Positions 35,365 to 44,632 of a stretch of 64,000 nucleotides of DNA are shown piece after piece. The DNA is taken from positions 62,001-126,000 of the forward strand of contig NZ_JBNCMT010000007.1 in assembly GCF_049846925.1 (NCBI RefSeq), written 5' to 3'. Origin of the DNA: Brevibacillus_H sp049846925. GTDB lineage: Bacteria > Bacillota > Bacilli > Brevibacillales > Brevibacillaceae. Position 1 is the stretch's first letter. Each line of letters starts with the position of its first letter. The notes below the pieces were generated by a model. That model searched no databases, had not been told where the DNA came from, and was given only the letters and a program-made list of their open reading frames with translations. Position numbers and translations under genes: made by a program.

Positions 35365-35772
35365 ATGAAAATAATGATCGCAGTCGATGGCCTGGAGTTT
35401 GTACACAAATACCATGATTTTATTGAACGTTATTTCCCATGCGTTACCAAAGACCTTCATATTGTTCATGTAATCCCCAATTACTCCGCATTGGTTCAGA
35501 CATACCCGGAAATTAAGCAGGAGCTTTACCGTCAAGCAGAGGAACTTGTGAAAAAAGTCACAGACTACCTTGCGGAGATGGATGCACAAATATGCTCACA
35601 AATCATCGAAGGTCCTGTCACACAAACCATCCTGGACTATGCTACCCAACATGAAATGGATGCGATCCTCCTCGGCTGCCGTAGTCTATCAAACTACTCT
35701 TCTCTCTCGCTGGGCAGTGTCAGTTTGGGGATTGCGAATCAATCCCAGATTCCAGTAATTATTGTGAAGTAG
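35365..35772 (+). CDS. Universal stress protein family
   Basis: UspA-fold protein of 135 residues; MKIMIAVDG opening, IVHVIP strand and a late GCRSLSNYSSLSLGSVS loop, which corresponds to the nucleotide-binding G-x2-G-x9-G(S/T) loop but with serine replacing glycines, so ATP binding is uncertain. Start at ATG 35365; no strong RBS is visible (GGAATGG). First gene downstream of the c-di-GMP riboswitch and 11 bases before the GGDEF gene. Confidence 0.83.
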   Translation: MKIMIAVDGLEFVHKYHDFIERYFPCVTKDLHIVHVIPNYSALVQTYPEIKQELYRQAEELVKKVTDYLAEMDAQICSQIIEGPVTQTILDYATQHEMDAILLGCRSLSNYSSLSLGSVSLGIANQSQIPVIIVK

Positions 35773-35783
35773 GGGGAGTCTAC

Positions 35784-37907
35784 ATGATGATTAAGAAGAT
35801 GTGCTGCTTCTGTTTTAAGACATCCATTTCCAGTATTGATGGAGATAGTCACTGGGACTGCCCCCATTGTGGCAAGGATATTACGGATCTCCCTTCTGTA
35901 CCAGAGGAAGAATCATTTAGTGAAGAGTATGTCAAAACGATCCTGCAATATAAGGAAAAATCATATCAGGTAGACATCACCATTGAGCAAGCGCAATCAA
36001 ATGTACTTCGGGCCGAAGCAGAAATCAAACGACTAAATTATCAAACCCAACTCATCCTTCAGGCTGCGGGGGAGGGAATATTTGGTCTTGACCCGAATGG
36101 GAATGTTACGTTTATCAATTCGGCTGCCCTGCAGATTCTTGGATTCGAACAAGATGAGTTGTTAGGACAAAATGTATACACAAAAATATGCCAATGCCAC
36201 TTGATTGGTACCCCCAGTAAAATGGAGCAATGTCCGCTCTACCAGGCATCCCAGAGAAACATTCCGCAAACCCGTGGACAAGATGTCTTCTGGCGAAAAG
36301 ACCGTACTACAATTCCGGTAGAATACGTAGTTACACCGATCCTTGAAAACGATTCCGTGATTGGAGCAGTATGTGTATTCAAAGATATTTCTGATCGCCT
36401 GCGGGTCGAAAAACAGATTCTTGAGGTGAAGGAACAACTGGAGTCCTTCATAAGTAATACGACAGATGCCATTCAAGTGCTCGATATGGAAGGAAAAGTT
36501 CTGTTAGTCAATACTGCCTATGAGTCTATTTTTGGCTGGAAGCGTGAGGAACTCAAGGGGATGCATACCCCTATTATCCCGCAACATTTGGATTATGAGT
36601 TCGAGGAAATACGGACGAAAGTAATTGCGGGTGAAAGACTGACAGATGTTGAAACGGTTCGACTGAACAAAGATGGCAGTTTGATTGATGTGAGTGTTAC
36701 CATCTCTCCCATACGTGACAGTTTTGGAGCGGTTGTCGGGATTGCCAGTGTTATTCGGGACATTCGCGAGCGTAAGAGGATGGAAAAGGAATTACGTGAA
36801 AGCGGGCGGTTGCTGCAAGGTGTCGCTGAAGCATCAATTAATCTGTTGACGATGACAGAAGATTTTACAGAAACGATACAAAGAGTTCTCTCCATTCTGG
36901 GTTATAATGCAAGCGTTGACAGGGTTTATGTGTTTGAAAATCATCTGGAACCCTCATCTGGTGATATACTGGTTAGTCAGCGCTTCGAGTGGGTTAGAGA
37001 TTCGATACAGCCACAAATGGGTAATTCCTCCCTGCAAAATATTTCTTATCACAAAATGGGCATCTCACGCTGGTATGAACAACTGTCAGCGGGACGCCCG
37101 ATTGTTGGATTGGTTAAGGAATTGCCTGGTAATGAAAAAGATTTGCTCATATCACAAAACATCCTCTCCATTCTGGTAGTGCCAATTTTTGTCCGAGGCC
37201 AATTCTGGGGATTTATCGGCTTTGATGATTGTAAAAAAGAGCGGATTTGGAGCAAAAATGAAGAAGCTGGTCTAATTGCCGCTGCTGCCAGCATTGGAGG
37301 TGCCATTAATCGCAATAGACAGGAAGCGATGCTCAAACAGGACATCGAAGAAAGAATCAAAGTAGAGCAGGAGCTTGCGGCAGCAAACCAAAGCCTGCAG
37401 GAACTCTCGTCCATCGATGGGCTGACGGGAATCCCGAATCGGAGATACTTTGATGAGAATTATCAAAAAGAGTGGTATCGTTCCATTCGAAATCAGGCCC
37501 CACTGTCAGTCATACTAATCGATATCGACTATTTCAAGGAATACAATGACACCTATGGACACCAAAAAGGTGATGAGTGCCTCAAACAGGTAGCTAATAT
37601 CATCGATAAAACCTTGCGCAGACCTGGTGACTTTGCTGCTCGATACGGTGGAGAAGAATTCATAGTAGTGCTGCCAGATACTGATTTGCGAGGTGCTGCG
37701 AAGATTGCCATCATGATTTGCAGTTTAATAGAAGCGGCAGCTATTCCTCATAGCCAATCACAGATCAGTTCATTCGTAACGATCAGTGGTGGAGTAGCCA
37801 GTGTAATTCCCGATCAAGAAACTTCACTCAAAAGTTTGATCGCAATCGCTGATAAACGGTTATATGAAGCAAAACAAAATGGACGTAATCAGATTGTGAG
37901 CACATAG
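35784..37907 (+). CDS. Zinc-ribbon/PAS/PAS/GAF/GGDEF diguanylate cyclase
   Basis: Predicted cytosolic diguanylate cyclase, 707 residues. N-terminal zinc-ribbon-like segment (Cys7/8/10 and WDCPHCGKDI), a short coiled coil, two PAS domains (about 85-205 and 215-335), a GAF-like domain (about 345-515) and a C-terminal GGDEF domain. The active site is RYGGEEF; RPGD five residues earlier is a proper inhibitory I-site, so product feedback is expected. It lies under a c-di-GMP riboswitch, so its product may also regulate its own mRNA. The zinc ribbon resembles the 58-residue protein at 56235. Confidence 0.9.
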   Translation: MMIKKMCCFCFKTSISSIDGDSHWDCPHCGKDITDLPSVPEEESFSEEYVKTILQYKEKSYQVDITIEQAQSNVLRAEAEIKRLNYQTQLILQAAGEGIFGLDPNGNVTFINSAALQILGFEQDELLGQNVYTKICQCHLIGTPSKMEQCPLYQASQRNIPQTRGQDVFWRKDRTTIPVEYVVTPILENDSVIGAVCVFKDISDRLRVEKQILEVKEQLESFISNTTDAIQVLDMEGKVLLVNTAYESIFGWKREELKGMHTPIIPQHLDYEFEEIRTKVIAGERLTDVETVRLNKDGSLIDVSVTISPIRDSFGAVVGIASVIRDIRERKRMEKELRESGRLLQGVAEASINLLTMTEDFTETIQRVLSILGYNASVDRVYVFENHLEPSSGDILVSQRFEWVRDSIQPQMGNSSLQNISYHKMGISRWYEQLSAGRPIVGLVKELPGNEKDLLISQNILSILVVPIFVRGQFWGFIGFDDCKKERIWSKNEEAGLIAAAASIGGAINRNRQEAMLKQDIEERIKVEQELAAANQSLQELSSIDGLTGIPNRRYFDENYQKEWYRSIRNQAPLSVILIDIDYFKEYNDTYGHQKGDECLKQVANIIDKTLRRPGDFAARYGGEEFIVVLPDTDLRGAAKIAIMICSLIEAAAIPHSQSQISSFVTISGGVASVIPDQETSLKSLIAIADKRLYEAKQNGRNQIVST

Positions 37908-37944
37908 GAAGTCAAACAAACTAGTAGATAAATGGGGGTTCGTG

Positions 37945-39648
37945 ATGAGAATTGGCATTACCGGAAAAATAGCAATTATCGTTTTATCAATTGTTCTGGT
38001 AAGTATTGGGCTTGTCTCGGTGGTAAGCTACTTTACCAGTTACGAGCAAGTACGAAAAGCTGCAGGTATTGAATTGTACGGCTGCGCAAATATTACTACT
38101 GGTATTTTGACGCCTTCTGATATCGAAAAGCTTGCTAGTGGCGACAATTCTGTTCGTGAAAAGGTTGAAGGTGAGATTAGCTGGACCATCTCCAAGAAAC
38201 CAATTTTCAAAAACCAGTATATCCTTTCGCTCGACGGCAAGGTTTTGGCTGCGGACAAGTCCTCACAAGAGCAAGGGATCAAGGCAGGAGACGCATATTT
38301 CATCGATCAGGCTGCCATAGATATGGTCAAAAGTATGAAACACCCGGAATTCTCTGAAGTGTATACATTCAATGGAGTAGAACGCTTTACAGGATATGCG
38401 CCAATTTACAAGGACCATGATGAAAGCAAAGAGATTATTGCACTGAATGCGATTGATTTTGATGCTAACATTCTGAATGATCGGACTTGGGAAATGATCA
38501 AGAATACAGTTATCATTGGCAGCATTCTGCCATTTGTGGCTGCTATTGTTACTTTCCTGATTGTACGAGCAACCATTAGCCCGATTAAACGAGTAATTTC
38601 CCAAGTCAATCTTGTTGCGAATGGTGATTTTACCGTTAGTACACTTGATGTGAAGAGCAAGGATGAGATTGGTGAATTGGCTGCCAACTTCAATAAGATG
38701 GTAACCAATTTACGAACGCTGGTTACCGAAGTAAAAGATACCTCGTCGCACCTTAATGAGAGCAGCCAGGCATTGCGTTCAGGTGCTAATCAGACAGGGG
38801 AATCTGCCGAACAAATTGCTTCTGCCATTCATCAGGTAGCAAGTGGTACCACACAGCAAGCAGATCAGGCAGGTACGGTCCTCGGACTGGTAGAGAATGC
38901 GAAGAAAGAGGTAACTAACGGAGACGAGCGAGCACAGATAACCGTTGAGATTGCAGTAAGTTCTTCCGAGGAAGCACGTCGTGGGGAAGAAGCGATCAAT
39001 AAAGCCATTCATCATCTGAGTGCGGTAACGAATACGGTTCGCTTTGCTACGGACTCCATTCAGAAGTTGGGTAAACGTTCCGATGAAATTGGCGGTATTA
39101 TTACCGTAATCACCAATATTTCCAATCAAACGAACTTGCTCGCATTGAATGCTGCCATTGAAGCGGCAAGAGCAGGAGAGCAAGGAAAAGGATTTGCCGT
39201 TGTAGCCGATGAGGTGCGAAAACTGGCAGAGCAATCTTCGCAGGCTGCACAGCAGATTACTGAATTGATTAAGGATATCCAGGCAGAGACATCTGTAACC
39301 GTTCGGACGATGGAAAGCAATCTGGAAGCAGTTGAGCAGCAAGTGGGGATTATCAAGCAAGGTGGAGACGCACTTTCCACAATCGTTCAACAAGTTGAAA
39401 GAACAGAAATCAGCGTGAAGGAAATGCAACAAGTATTTGATCAGGTTGCATCAATGATGGAAGGAATTGTTGGTGCTACTGAGATGATCGCATCGATTAT
39501 TCAGGAGACGGCGGCATCTTCACAGGAAGTATCTGCATCAGCACACGAACAATCTGTAGCCGTTGACCGTATGGTAGGAAATTCGGAATCACTTGCACTC
39601 ATGGCAAATCGCCTGCAAGAAGAAGTCAGCAAGTTTAAGGTTCAGTAA
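37945..39648 (+). CDS. Methyl-accepting chemotaxis protein
   Basis: Chemoreceptor of 567 residues: TM1 (about 8-30), an extracellular Cache-like sensor (30-195), TM2 (about 195-215), HAMP, and a full signalling domain with the hairpin tip region TNISNQTNLLALNAAIEAARAGEQGKGF. ATG 37945 preferred to GTG 37942 by spacing from GGGGG. Lies between the GGDEF and STAS genes in the riboswitch-headed operon. Ligand unknown. Confidence 0.92.
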   Translation: MRIGITGKIAIIVLSIVLVSIGLVSVVSYFTSYEQVRKAAGIELYGCANITTGILTPSDIEKLASGDNSVREKVEGEISWTISKKPIFKNQYILSLDGKVLAADKSSQEQGIKAGDAYFIDQAAIDMVKSMKHPEFSEVYTFNGVERFTGYAPIYKDHDESKEIIALNAIDFDANILNDRTWEMIKNTVIIGSILPFVAAIVTFLIVRATISPIKRVISQVNLVANGDFTVSTLDVKSKDEIGELAANFNKMVTNLRTLVTEVKDTSSHLNESSQALRSGANQTGESAEQIASAIHQVASGTTQQADQAGTVLGLVENAKKEVTNGDERAQITVEIAVSSSEEARRGEEAINKAIHHLSAVTNTVRFATDSIQKLGKRSDEIGGIITVITNISNQTNLLALNAAIEAARAGEQGKGFAVVADEVRKLAEQSSQAAQQITELIKDIQAETSVTVRTMESNLEAVEQQVGIIKQGGDALSTIVQQVERTEISVKEMQQVFDQVASMMEGIVGATEMIASIIQETAASSQEVSASAHEQSVAVDRMVGNSESLALMANRLQEEVSKFKVQ

Positions 39649-39677
39649 ACGGTGGCAATCATGTGGAGGGGTAGGTT

Positions 39678-40088
39678 ATGAGTGTTAATCCGTTACACAA
39701 TTCATTTGGCAAGCAATCAGCATCTGTTCGGACACAGCGAGTAAAAGATCTGCAAAAGATTCTTTTTGAAGGTAAATTAATCTATGGCCAGACAGAAATT
39801 GTGAAGAAGCAAGTGCTGGAGATGCTTGAGAATGCGGCGGGTTATCTGTTTGATCTTCGTCAGTTGGAAACCATAGACAGTACGGGATTCGGAGTATTGA
39901 TCAACATTGGCAAAAAACTGAAACAACAAAATCAAGATATGGTGATTATCGTTGAAGATGGATTCGTGAAAGAGTTGCTCTATATTGCCAAATTCAATCT
40001 GATCTTTCCCATTGCAGGCAGTGATGAGGAAGCATATGAAATGCTGCAACAAGATCACCCAACCTTGCTCGGTCTGGATGAATATTAA
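39678..40088 (+). CDS. STAS-domain protein (anti-sigma antagonist type)
   Basis: Protein of 136 residues; the phosphorylatable-serine motif is LETIDSTGFGVLINIGKKL, as in SpoIIAA/RsbV-like proteins. No partner kinase is adjacent. Position after the chemoreceptor suggests it belongs to the same signalling output. ATG 39678 follows GGAGGGG. Confidence 0.85.
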   Translation: MSVNPLHNSFGKQSASVRTQRVKDLQKILFEGKLIYGQTEIVKKQVLEMLENAAGYLFDLRQLETIDSTGFGVLINIGKKLKQQNQDMVIIVEDGFVKELLYIAKFNLIFPIAGSDEEAYEMLQQDHPTLLGLDEY

Positions 40089-40240
40089 ATGAATGGCGGA
40101 GAAGTTAGCCTTCTACAGGGCTGACTTTTTCGTTTTCATGTGCAAAACCGTAACAGGATGGTATATAGGAAACTCATGGCAGTACATGTTATGATAGGCC
40201 TACATACAAGTCATAATGTTTGGTTAGGAGGGTTCAACAG

Positions 40241-40756
40241 TTGAAACGGTTGATGACGTTTTTAGTTATTATTATCTTGGCAGGACTCGCTATATATAAC
40301 AATGTGCAATCAAAAGGGTCGGCAGACCAGCTGCCCAAAGTTGGCTTCACAGCGCCCGAATTTACACTGAAAGGGATGGATCAACAAGCTGCATATAAAG
40401 TTGAGGGGAAACGGGAAAAGCCGTTACTGCTTAACTTTTGGGCTTCCTGGTGCGGACCATGCAAGCAGGAGGCACCTGATTTAGTGAGGCTTTACGAAAA
40501 GTATAAAGATCAAATTGATTTTTACGCAGTGAATATTACAGCCAATGACCAACCAGAACAGGCAGCAGAGTTTGTAAAAAAATACGGCTTACCATTTCCC
40601 ATTTTAATGGATGAAACAGGCGAAGTTTCGACCCGATACGAGGTAGTCTCCATTCCCACAACGTATTTCATTGACAAAAATGGGATTATCCGTCAAAAGG
40701 TAATCGGTCTCGTCAAGCCAGAAGTGTTTGAAGAGTATCTCGAAGAGCTTCAATAA
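40241..40756 (+). CDS. ResA/TlpA-like thiol-disulfide oxidoreductase
   Basis: Membrane-anchored thioredoxin-fold protein of 171 residues: N-terminal anchor (LMTFLVIIILAGLAIYNN), then LLNFWASWCGPCKQEAPDL with active site WCGPC, and cis-Pro in VSIPTTYFID. TTG start at 40241, nine bases after TAGGAGG. Faces the outside, reducing or oxidising exported protein thiols, e.g. for cytochrome c maturation. No ccm/resBC genes adjacent. Confidence 0.87.
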   Translation: MKRLMTFLVIIILAGLAIYNNVQSKGSADQLPKVGFTAPEFTLKGMDQQAAYKVEGKREKPLLLNFWASWCGPCKQEAPDLVRLYEKYKDQIDFYAVNITANDQPEQAAEFVKKYGLPFPILMDETGEVSTRYEVVSIPTTYFIDKNGIIRQKVIGLVKPEVFEEYLEELQ

Positions 40757-40880
40757 AGCACTGACAACTAAACGGGCAGGATCGTTTTGTGATACGAATC
40801 ACCCAATACTTCCTTGTTTTTACGATATAGTGAACAAAGAATACACTTTACTGATCGGTGCCTTATTGGAGGTTGGGATT

Positions 40881-41501
40881 GTGAAATCGGCCATTAAAAA
40901 TATGGAGCTTTGCTTCCTGATGAAACGGCTCATGCTAAAGGATAGCGTAACGTTTATACACTCATATCGTGTCAGTGAAATTGCGCTGTCATTTGTTCAT
41001 GAGCTGGGCTTTTCAGAAAGCGAAAGGAAGACCATTCATGTGGGCGGGTTATTGCATGATATTGGCAAGCTAAAGATTGAAGAGGGGATCCTGAATAAAA
41101 AAGAACGGTTAACCGAACAGGAATTCCGGACGATACAAAAACACCCCGTCTATGGAGAAGCGATATTGAAGAAGTACGTCTTTACGGATGAAATCTTGAT
41201 GGCAAAACATCACCACGAACGATGGGATGGTCGTGGGTATCCTGATGGCTTGCAGGGTGAAGAAATTCCTACCTTTGCCAGAGTGTTGGCATTAGCCGAT
41301 TCGTTGGAGGCGATGACCGGAATCCGACCGTATCGGCGCTCACTAAACTGGGATGAAGCATATGAAGAAATTGCTCAAGGACAGGGCACCCAGTTTGATC
41401 CGGAATTGACAGAGCAATTCTTGGGTTGGATGAAAAAGACCAACGTATCTGTGAAAGAAGATGTGGAGCAGCTCTATCGACAGATTGTTCAGGCTATATG
41501 A
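40881..41501 (+). CDS. HD-GYP domain protein, likely c-di-GMP phosphodiesterase
   Basis: Protein of 206 residues consisting almost only of an HD-GYP domain. Metal-site motifs are intact: GGLLHDIGKLKI, KHHHERWDGRGYPDGL and LALADSLEAM. GTG start at 40881 with TTGGAGG upstream; the upstream extension overlaps resA. No sensor domain. Being close to the riboswitch/GGDEF operon, it could lower c-di-GMP in the same circuit. Confidence 0.86.
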   Translation: MKSAIKNMELCFLMKRLMLKDSVTFIHSYRVSEIALSFVHELGFSESERKTIHVGGLLHDIGKLKIEEGILNKKERLTEQEFRTIQKHPVYGEAILKKYVFTDEILMAKHHHERWDGRGYPDGLQGEEIPTFARVLALADSLEAMTGIRPYRRSLNWDEAYEEIAQGQGTQFDPELTEQFLGWMKKTNVSVKEDVEQLYRQIVQAI

Positions 41502-41516
41502 TTGGACGGAGATGCG

Positions 41517-41783
41517 ATGATGACTGTTGAAGCCATACAGAAATACAAACAGCGACAAGTGGTTCTCAATTTTTATGAGGACGAAGCTTTAGCCAATCGA
41601 GAGGGCTTCCCCTTTGACTATATCGTGGTAACAGAAAGCAGTGTACAGTTTTTCCGGGGAGATCAGTGTCGATATGCCATCGATCGGGAGGTGTATCCTG
41701 CCTTTCACGTGTTGCCAGATTTTAAAAACTATTTTTCTCTTACGAACGATCAATCACGAATTGAAATCTATTTTCCTGAATAA
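41517..41783 (+). CDS. Small conserved-looking protein, unknown
   Basis: Protein of 88 residues, acidic and aromatic, no signal peptide or membrane helix; I recognise no family. Start at ATG 41517 (ATG 41520 possible), after GGAGATG; it begins 15 bases after the HD-GYP stop and shares its terminator, so it is likely co-transcribed. Confidence 0.7.
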   Translation: MMTVEAIQKYKQRQVVLNFYEDEALANREGFPFDYIVVTESSVQFFRGDQCRYAIDREVYPAFHVLPDFKNYFSLTNDQSRIEIYFPE

Positions 41784-41785
41784 AG

Positions 41786-41815
41786 GGCGCCGATGTTTTC
41801 CGTCGGTGCCTTTTT
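41786..41815 (+). terminator. Terminator after HD-GYP unit
   Basis: GGCGCCGA pairs with TCGGTGCC (one G-T), then T5. Confidence 0.85.
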
Positions 41816-41895
41816 CTACTATATATTAGGTATTTGCCTATAACCATTTTCTCTTTGAGCGATATGTTAATAAAGAAGAGGTGGGAGGGATAGAG

Positions 41896-42213
41896 ATGAG
41901 CGTCATTCATGTGACCGATCAGGATATTCAAGCGATGATTATGGCACAGCGGATTGTTCTGGTTGACTTTTACGCACCGTGGTGTGGACCTTGCAGAATG
42001 TTAGGCCCCGTTTTGGATGAAGTCGATCGGGAGCTTTACGGAAGTGCCGCCATTGCCAAAATAAATGTAGACAAAAATGATAAATCCGTCAGGCGTTATG
42101 GAATTATGAGTGTACCGACAATGAAAATTTTTAAAGATGGCTATGAAATCATGACACTGGTTGGGTTAAGGACAAAACAGGATATTATCCGTGCCATAGA
42201 ATCAGTTATGTAA
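41896..42213 (+). CDS. Thioredoxin
   Basis: Cytosolic thioredoxin of 105 residues; active site FYAPWCGPCRMLGP, cis-Pro in IMSVPTMKIFKDG. ATG 41896 follows GGGAGGG. A probable second thioredoxin rather than the essential TrxA, judged only from its divergence around the active-site flanks. Confidence 0.88.
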   Translation: MSVIHVTDQDIQAMIMAQRIVLVDFYAPWCGPCRMLGPVLDEVDRELYGSAAIAKINVDKNDKSVRRYGIMSVPTMKIFKDGYEIMTLVGLRTKQDIIRAIESVM

Positions 42214-42351
42214 AGGTGGAAGCGGGCGCATCGGCGCTCTATTTTTTTTGTCGTCAATACGATAAACTAAAATTCCCCCCCAAAAAATAAGTTCCAAAAA
42301 ACTATTTGCCTCCGTAATGCATCTAATTGTTGAAAGGAGGAGAATGGCTGT

Positions 42352-42903
42352 ATGCGGGATCAAATCACCGAAGAATTGCTTTCGCTAAGGGAACGTGCCT
42401 ACCGTATTGCCTATTCCTATTTACACCATGAACAAGATAGTCTTGATGCCGTCTGTGACGCATTCGAAAAGGCGTTAAAGCATGTTGATACGCTGAAAGA
42501 ACCGGAGTATTTGCAAACATGGTTCATGCGAATTGTCATTAACCAATGCAAAATGATGAGGCGAAAAGCAAAAGTCCTGCCGCTTTTCCAGGATGTTGCC
42601 GAGGTAGAAGTGGAAGATGAGCCTCAGACCGACGACATACTCGATTTGGAGGATGAGCTGAATCAGCTTTCTCCAACCGATCGCAAGTTGATTTTTCTAA
42701 AGTTCTATATGGGCTATACACTCGATGAGATTTCTCAAGTGACACAACTCCCCATTGGAACAGTCAAAACCAAAATTTATCGCAACCTTCGTGATTTGCG
42801 ACATAAGCTGGATCCGACATATGAACCGACGTATCGGAATCACACCGTTCCATTCAAGCGTCCTGTGAACAGAGCCCTCACACCGATGGGTCTAGCTGCT
42901 TAA
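42352..42903 (+). CDS. ECF-like sigma-70 family factor
   Basis: Sigma factor of 183 residues: region 2 (RAYRIAYSYLHHEQDSLDAVCDAFEKALKH, WFMRIVINQCKMMRR) and region 4 (LSPTDRKLIFLKFYMGYTLDEISQVTQLPIGTVKTKIYRNL). A 30-residue basic tail after region 4 (to TPMGLAA) is extra. No anti-sigma gene follows; clpP is next after 27 bases, so control by proteolysis or an unlinked partner is possible. AAAGGAGG lies 11 bases before the ATG. Confidence 0.87.
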   Translation: MRDQITEELLSLRERAYRIAYSYLHHEQDSLDAVCDAFEKALKHVDTLKEPEYLQTWFMRIVINQCKMMRRKAKVLPLFQDVAEVEVEDEPQTDDILDLEDELNQLSPTDRKLIFLKFYMGYTLDEISQVTQLPIGTVKTKIYRNLRDLRHKLDPTYEPTYRNHTVPFKRPVNRALTPMGLAA

Positions 42904-42930
42904 TTAAGCACAATTTTTGGGGGGATAACA

Positions 42931-43512
42931 ATGAATTTCGTGCCAGTCGTGGTAGAACAGACGAGTCGTGGAGAGAGATCCTACGATATTTATTCCCGAT
43001 TGTTAAAAGATCGGATTATTTTTATCGGTTCAGCAATCGATGATCATGTCGCCAATTTGGCTGTCGCTCAGTTGCTCTTTTTGGCGTCAGAGGACCCTGA
43101 TAAAGACATTCACCTGTATATCAATTCTCCAGGAGGATCAGTGACTGCTGGCCTGGCGATTATGGATACGATGCAATTTATCAAGCCGGATGTTTCGACG
43201 ATCTGCATCGGGATGGCAGCTTCGATGGGAGCAATGCTTCTTGTTGCCGGAGCCAAAGGCAAGCGGTATGCGCTGCCCAACTCGGAGGTCATGATTCACC
43301 AGCCGCATGGAGGAAGCAGAGGGCAGGCATCCGATATCAAAATTCAGGCAGAGCAAATCCTGAAGTACCGGGCCTTGTTAAACGGGATTATTGCCGAGCG
43401 GTCAGGCCAACCACTGGAGAAGGTGGAAAGGGATTCGGATCGAGATTACTTCTTGTCGGCTTTCGAAGCCAAAGAGTACGGTTTGATCGATGCAGTGATT
43501 GAGAAACTATAG
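42931..43512 (+). CDS. clpP: ATP-dependent Clp protease proteolytic subunit
   Basis: ClpP of 193 residues with complete Ser-His-Asp triad: Ser in GMAASMGAMLL, His in MIHQPHGG, Asp in SDRDYFLSAFEAKEYGLID. GGGGGG ribosome site. It follows the sigma factor gene closely, an unusual place for the main clpP, so it may be a second paralogue. I see no CtsR site upstream. Confidence 0.92.
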   Translation: MNFVPVVVEQTSRGERSYDIYSRLLKDRIIFIGSAIDDHVANLAVAQLLFLASEDPDKDIHLYINSPGGSVTAGLAIMDTMQFIKPDVSTICIGMAASMGAMLLVAGAKGKRYALPNSEVMIHQPHGGSRGQASDIKIQAEQILKYRALLNGIIAERSGQPLEKVERDSDRDYFLSAFEAKEYGLIDAVIEKL

Positions 43513-43543
43513 GAATTCCATGTATGATAGGTAGTAAGTAAAG

Positions 43544-43575
43544 GACTCTCCTCAGAAAAGCGGAGGGTCTTATTT
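43544..43575 (+). terminator. Terminator after clpP
   Basis: GACTCTCC pairs with GGAGGGTC (one G-T), followed by TTATTTTG. Confidence 0.75.
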
Positions 43576-43591
43576 TGTATAACGCAGTGGG

Positions 43592-44497
43592 GTGAGATCA
43601 ATCGACCTAAAATTTTTGCAAACATTTATTGTGGCAGCCACAGTGGAGAATTTTCATCAGACAGCAGAAATGTTGTTTATTGCTCAGCCAACAGTAACAC
43701 AGCATATTCGCACATTAGAAAAAGAATTGGGAATCAAGCTGTTTGAAAGGGTCGGCAAGCGCGTAAAGCTCACGCCTGCGGGGAGAAGGTACTTGCCGCA
43801 AGCCAAAGCGTTGATCGAGGAATGGCAAAAGGGCATGGAAGATTTGCAAGCCTGGCGTCAAGGGTATCACGAGTGTCTTCAGTTGGCGGTTTCTCCCATC
43901 ATTGCCCGAACATCGTTACCTCACCTCATTCATCGGTTCACAAGGAAATACCCAGAGGTAGACGTTTCAATTCGCATTGCGGAGTCGGAGGATATTGGCC
44001 CGATGGTTCAAAACGGTAAGGCGGATATTGGCTTGTCCCGCTTGATCCCCGGAGAATTCCAGTTGGACACGTATTTGATTACAGAGGACCCGGTCGTTTT
44101 GGCAGTTCCGCTTAATGGCGGTGATATGGAGGGGCCAATACCTGATTGGGAGGAGGAACTGCAGTCCAAACGGCTTCTGACCTACAACCACCCCGGCTAT
44201 TGGGATGAATTGTTGTTGTCATTGCGTCAACGAGGTTTATCCATTCGTACCATGGTTGTTTCTGAAGTAGACATCACCAAGAAATTCATCGAAGAAGGGC
44301 TAGGGGTTTCATTTCTGCCACGCTCATCTGTCAGTCGTGAACTGTTTGAAAATCGCTTCATCGAGATTGCAACACCTGGTCTAATTTTGCCGATTGCCGC
44401 ATCTTATCTTGTATTACCGAAAATTGCTCCTAGCGAGTCGGCTAAACGAATGGCAGAGATCTTGTCCGAGCTGCATCCACCACTTCCTCTTGTATAA
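43592..44497 (+). CDS. LysR-family regulator
   Basis: LysR regulator of 301 residues with N-terminal HTH (IDLKFLQTFIVAATVENFHQTAEMLFIAQPTVTQHI) and a substrate-binding effector domain. Start is unclear: GTG 43592 has a poor ribosome site, while GGGGTGAG at 43589-43595 would suit an unusual ATC start at 43601. It precedes a citrate synthase gene, recalling the citR/citA pair of B. subtilis, though there the genes are divergent. Confidence 0.85.
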   Translation: MRSIDLKFLQTFIVAATVENFHQTAEMLFIAQPTVTQHIRTLEKELGIKLFERVGKRVKLTPAGRRYLPQAKALIEEWQKGMEDLQAWRQGYHECLQLAVSPIIARTSLPHLIHRFTRKYPEVDVSIRIAESEDIGPMVQNGKADIGLSRLIPGEFQLDTYLITEDPVVLAVPLNGGDMEGPIPDWEEELQSKRLLTYNHPGYWDELLLSLRQRGLSIRTMVVSEVDITKKFIEEGLGVSFLPRSSVSRELFENRFIEIATPGLILPIAASYLVLPKIAPSESAKRMAEILSELHPPLPLV

Positions 44498-44632
44498 TTG
44501 ATTACGTTTTGTAATCAAAACACGGCGATTATTCTATTTCTGCTTTCGATGCTTGATTGGTATACTCAAGATATCAGAATAGTAAGTGTGGCAAAAAAAT
44601 TACAATATGTAAACTAAAGATAAAGGGGTCGG

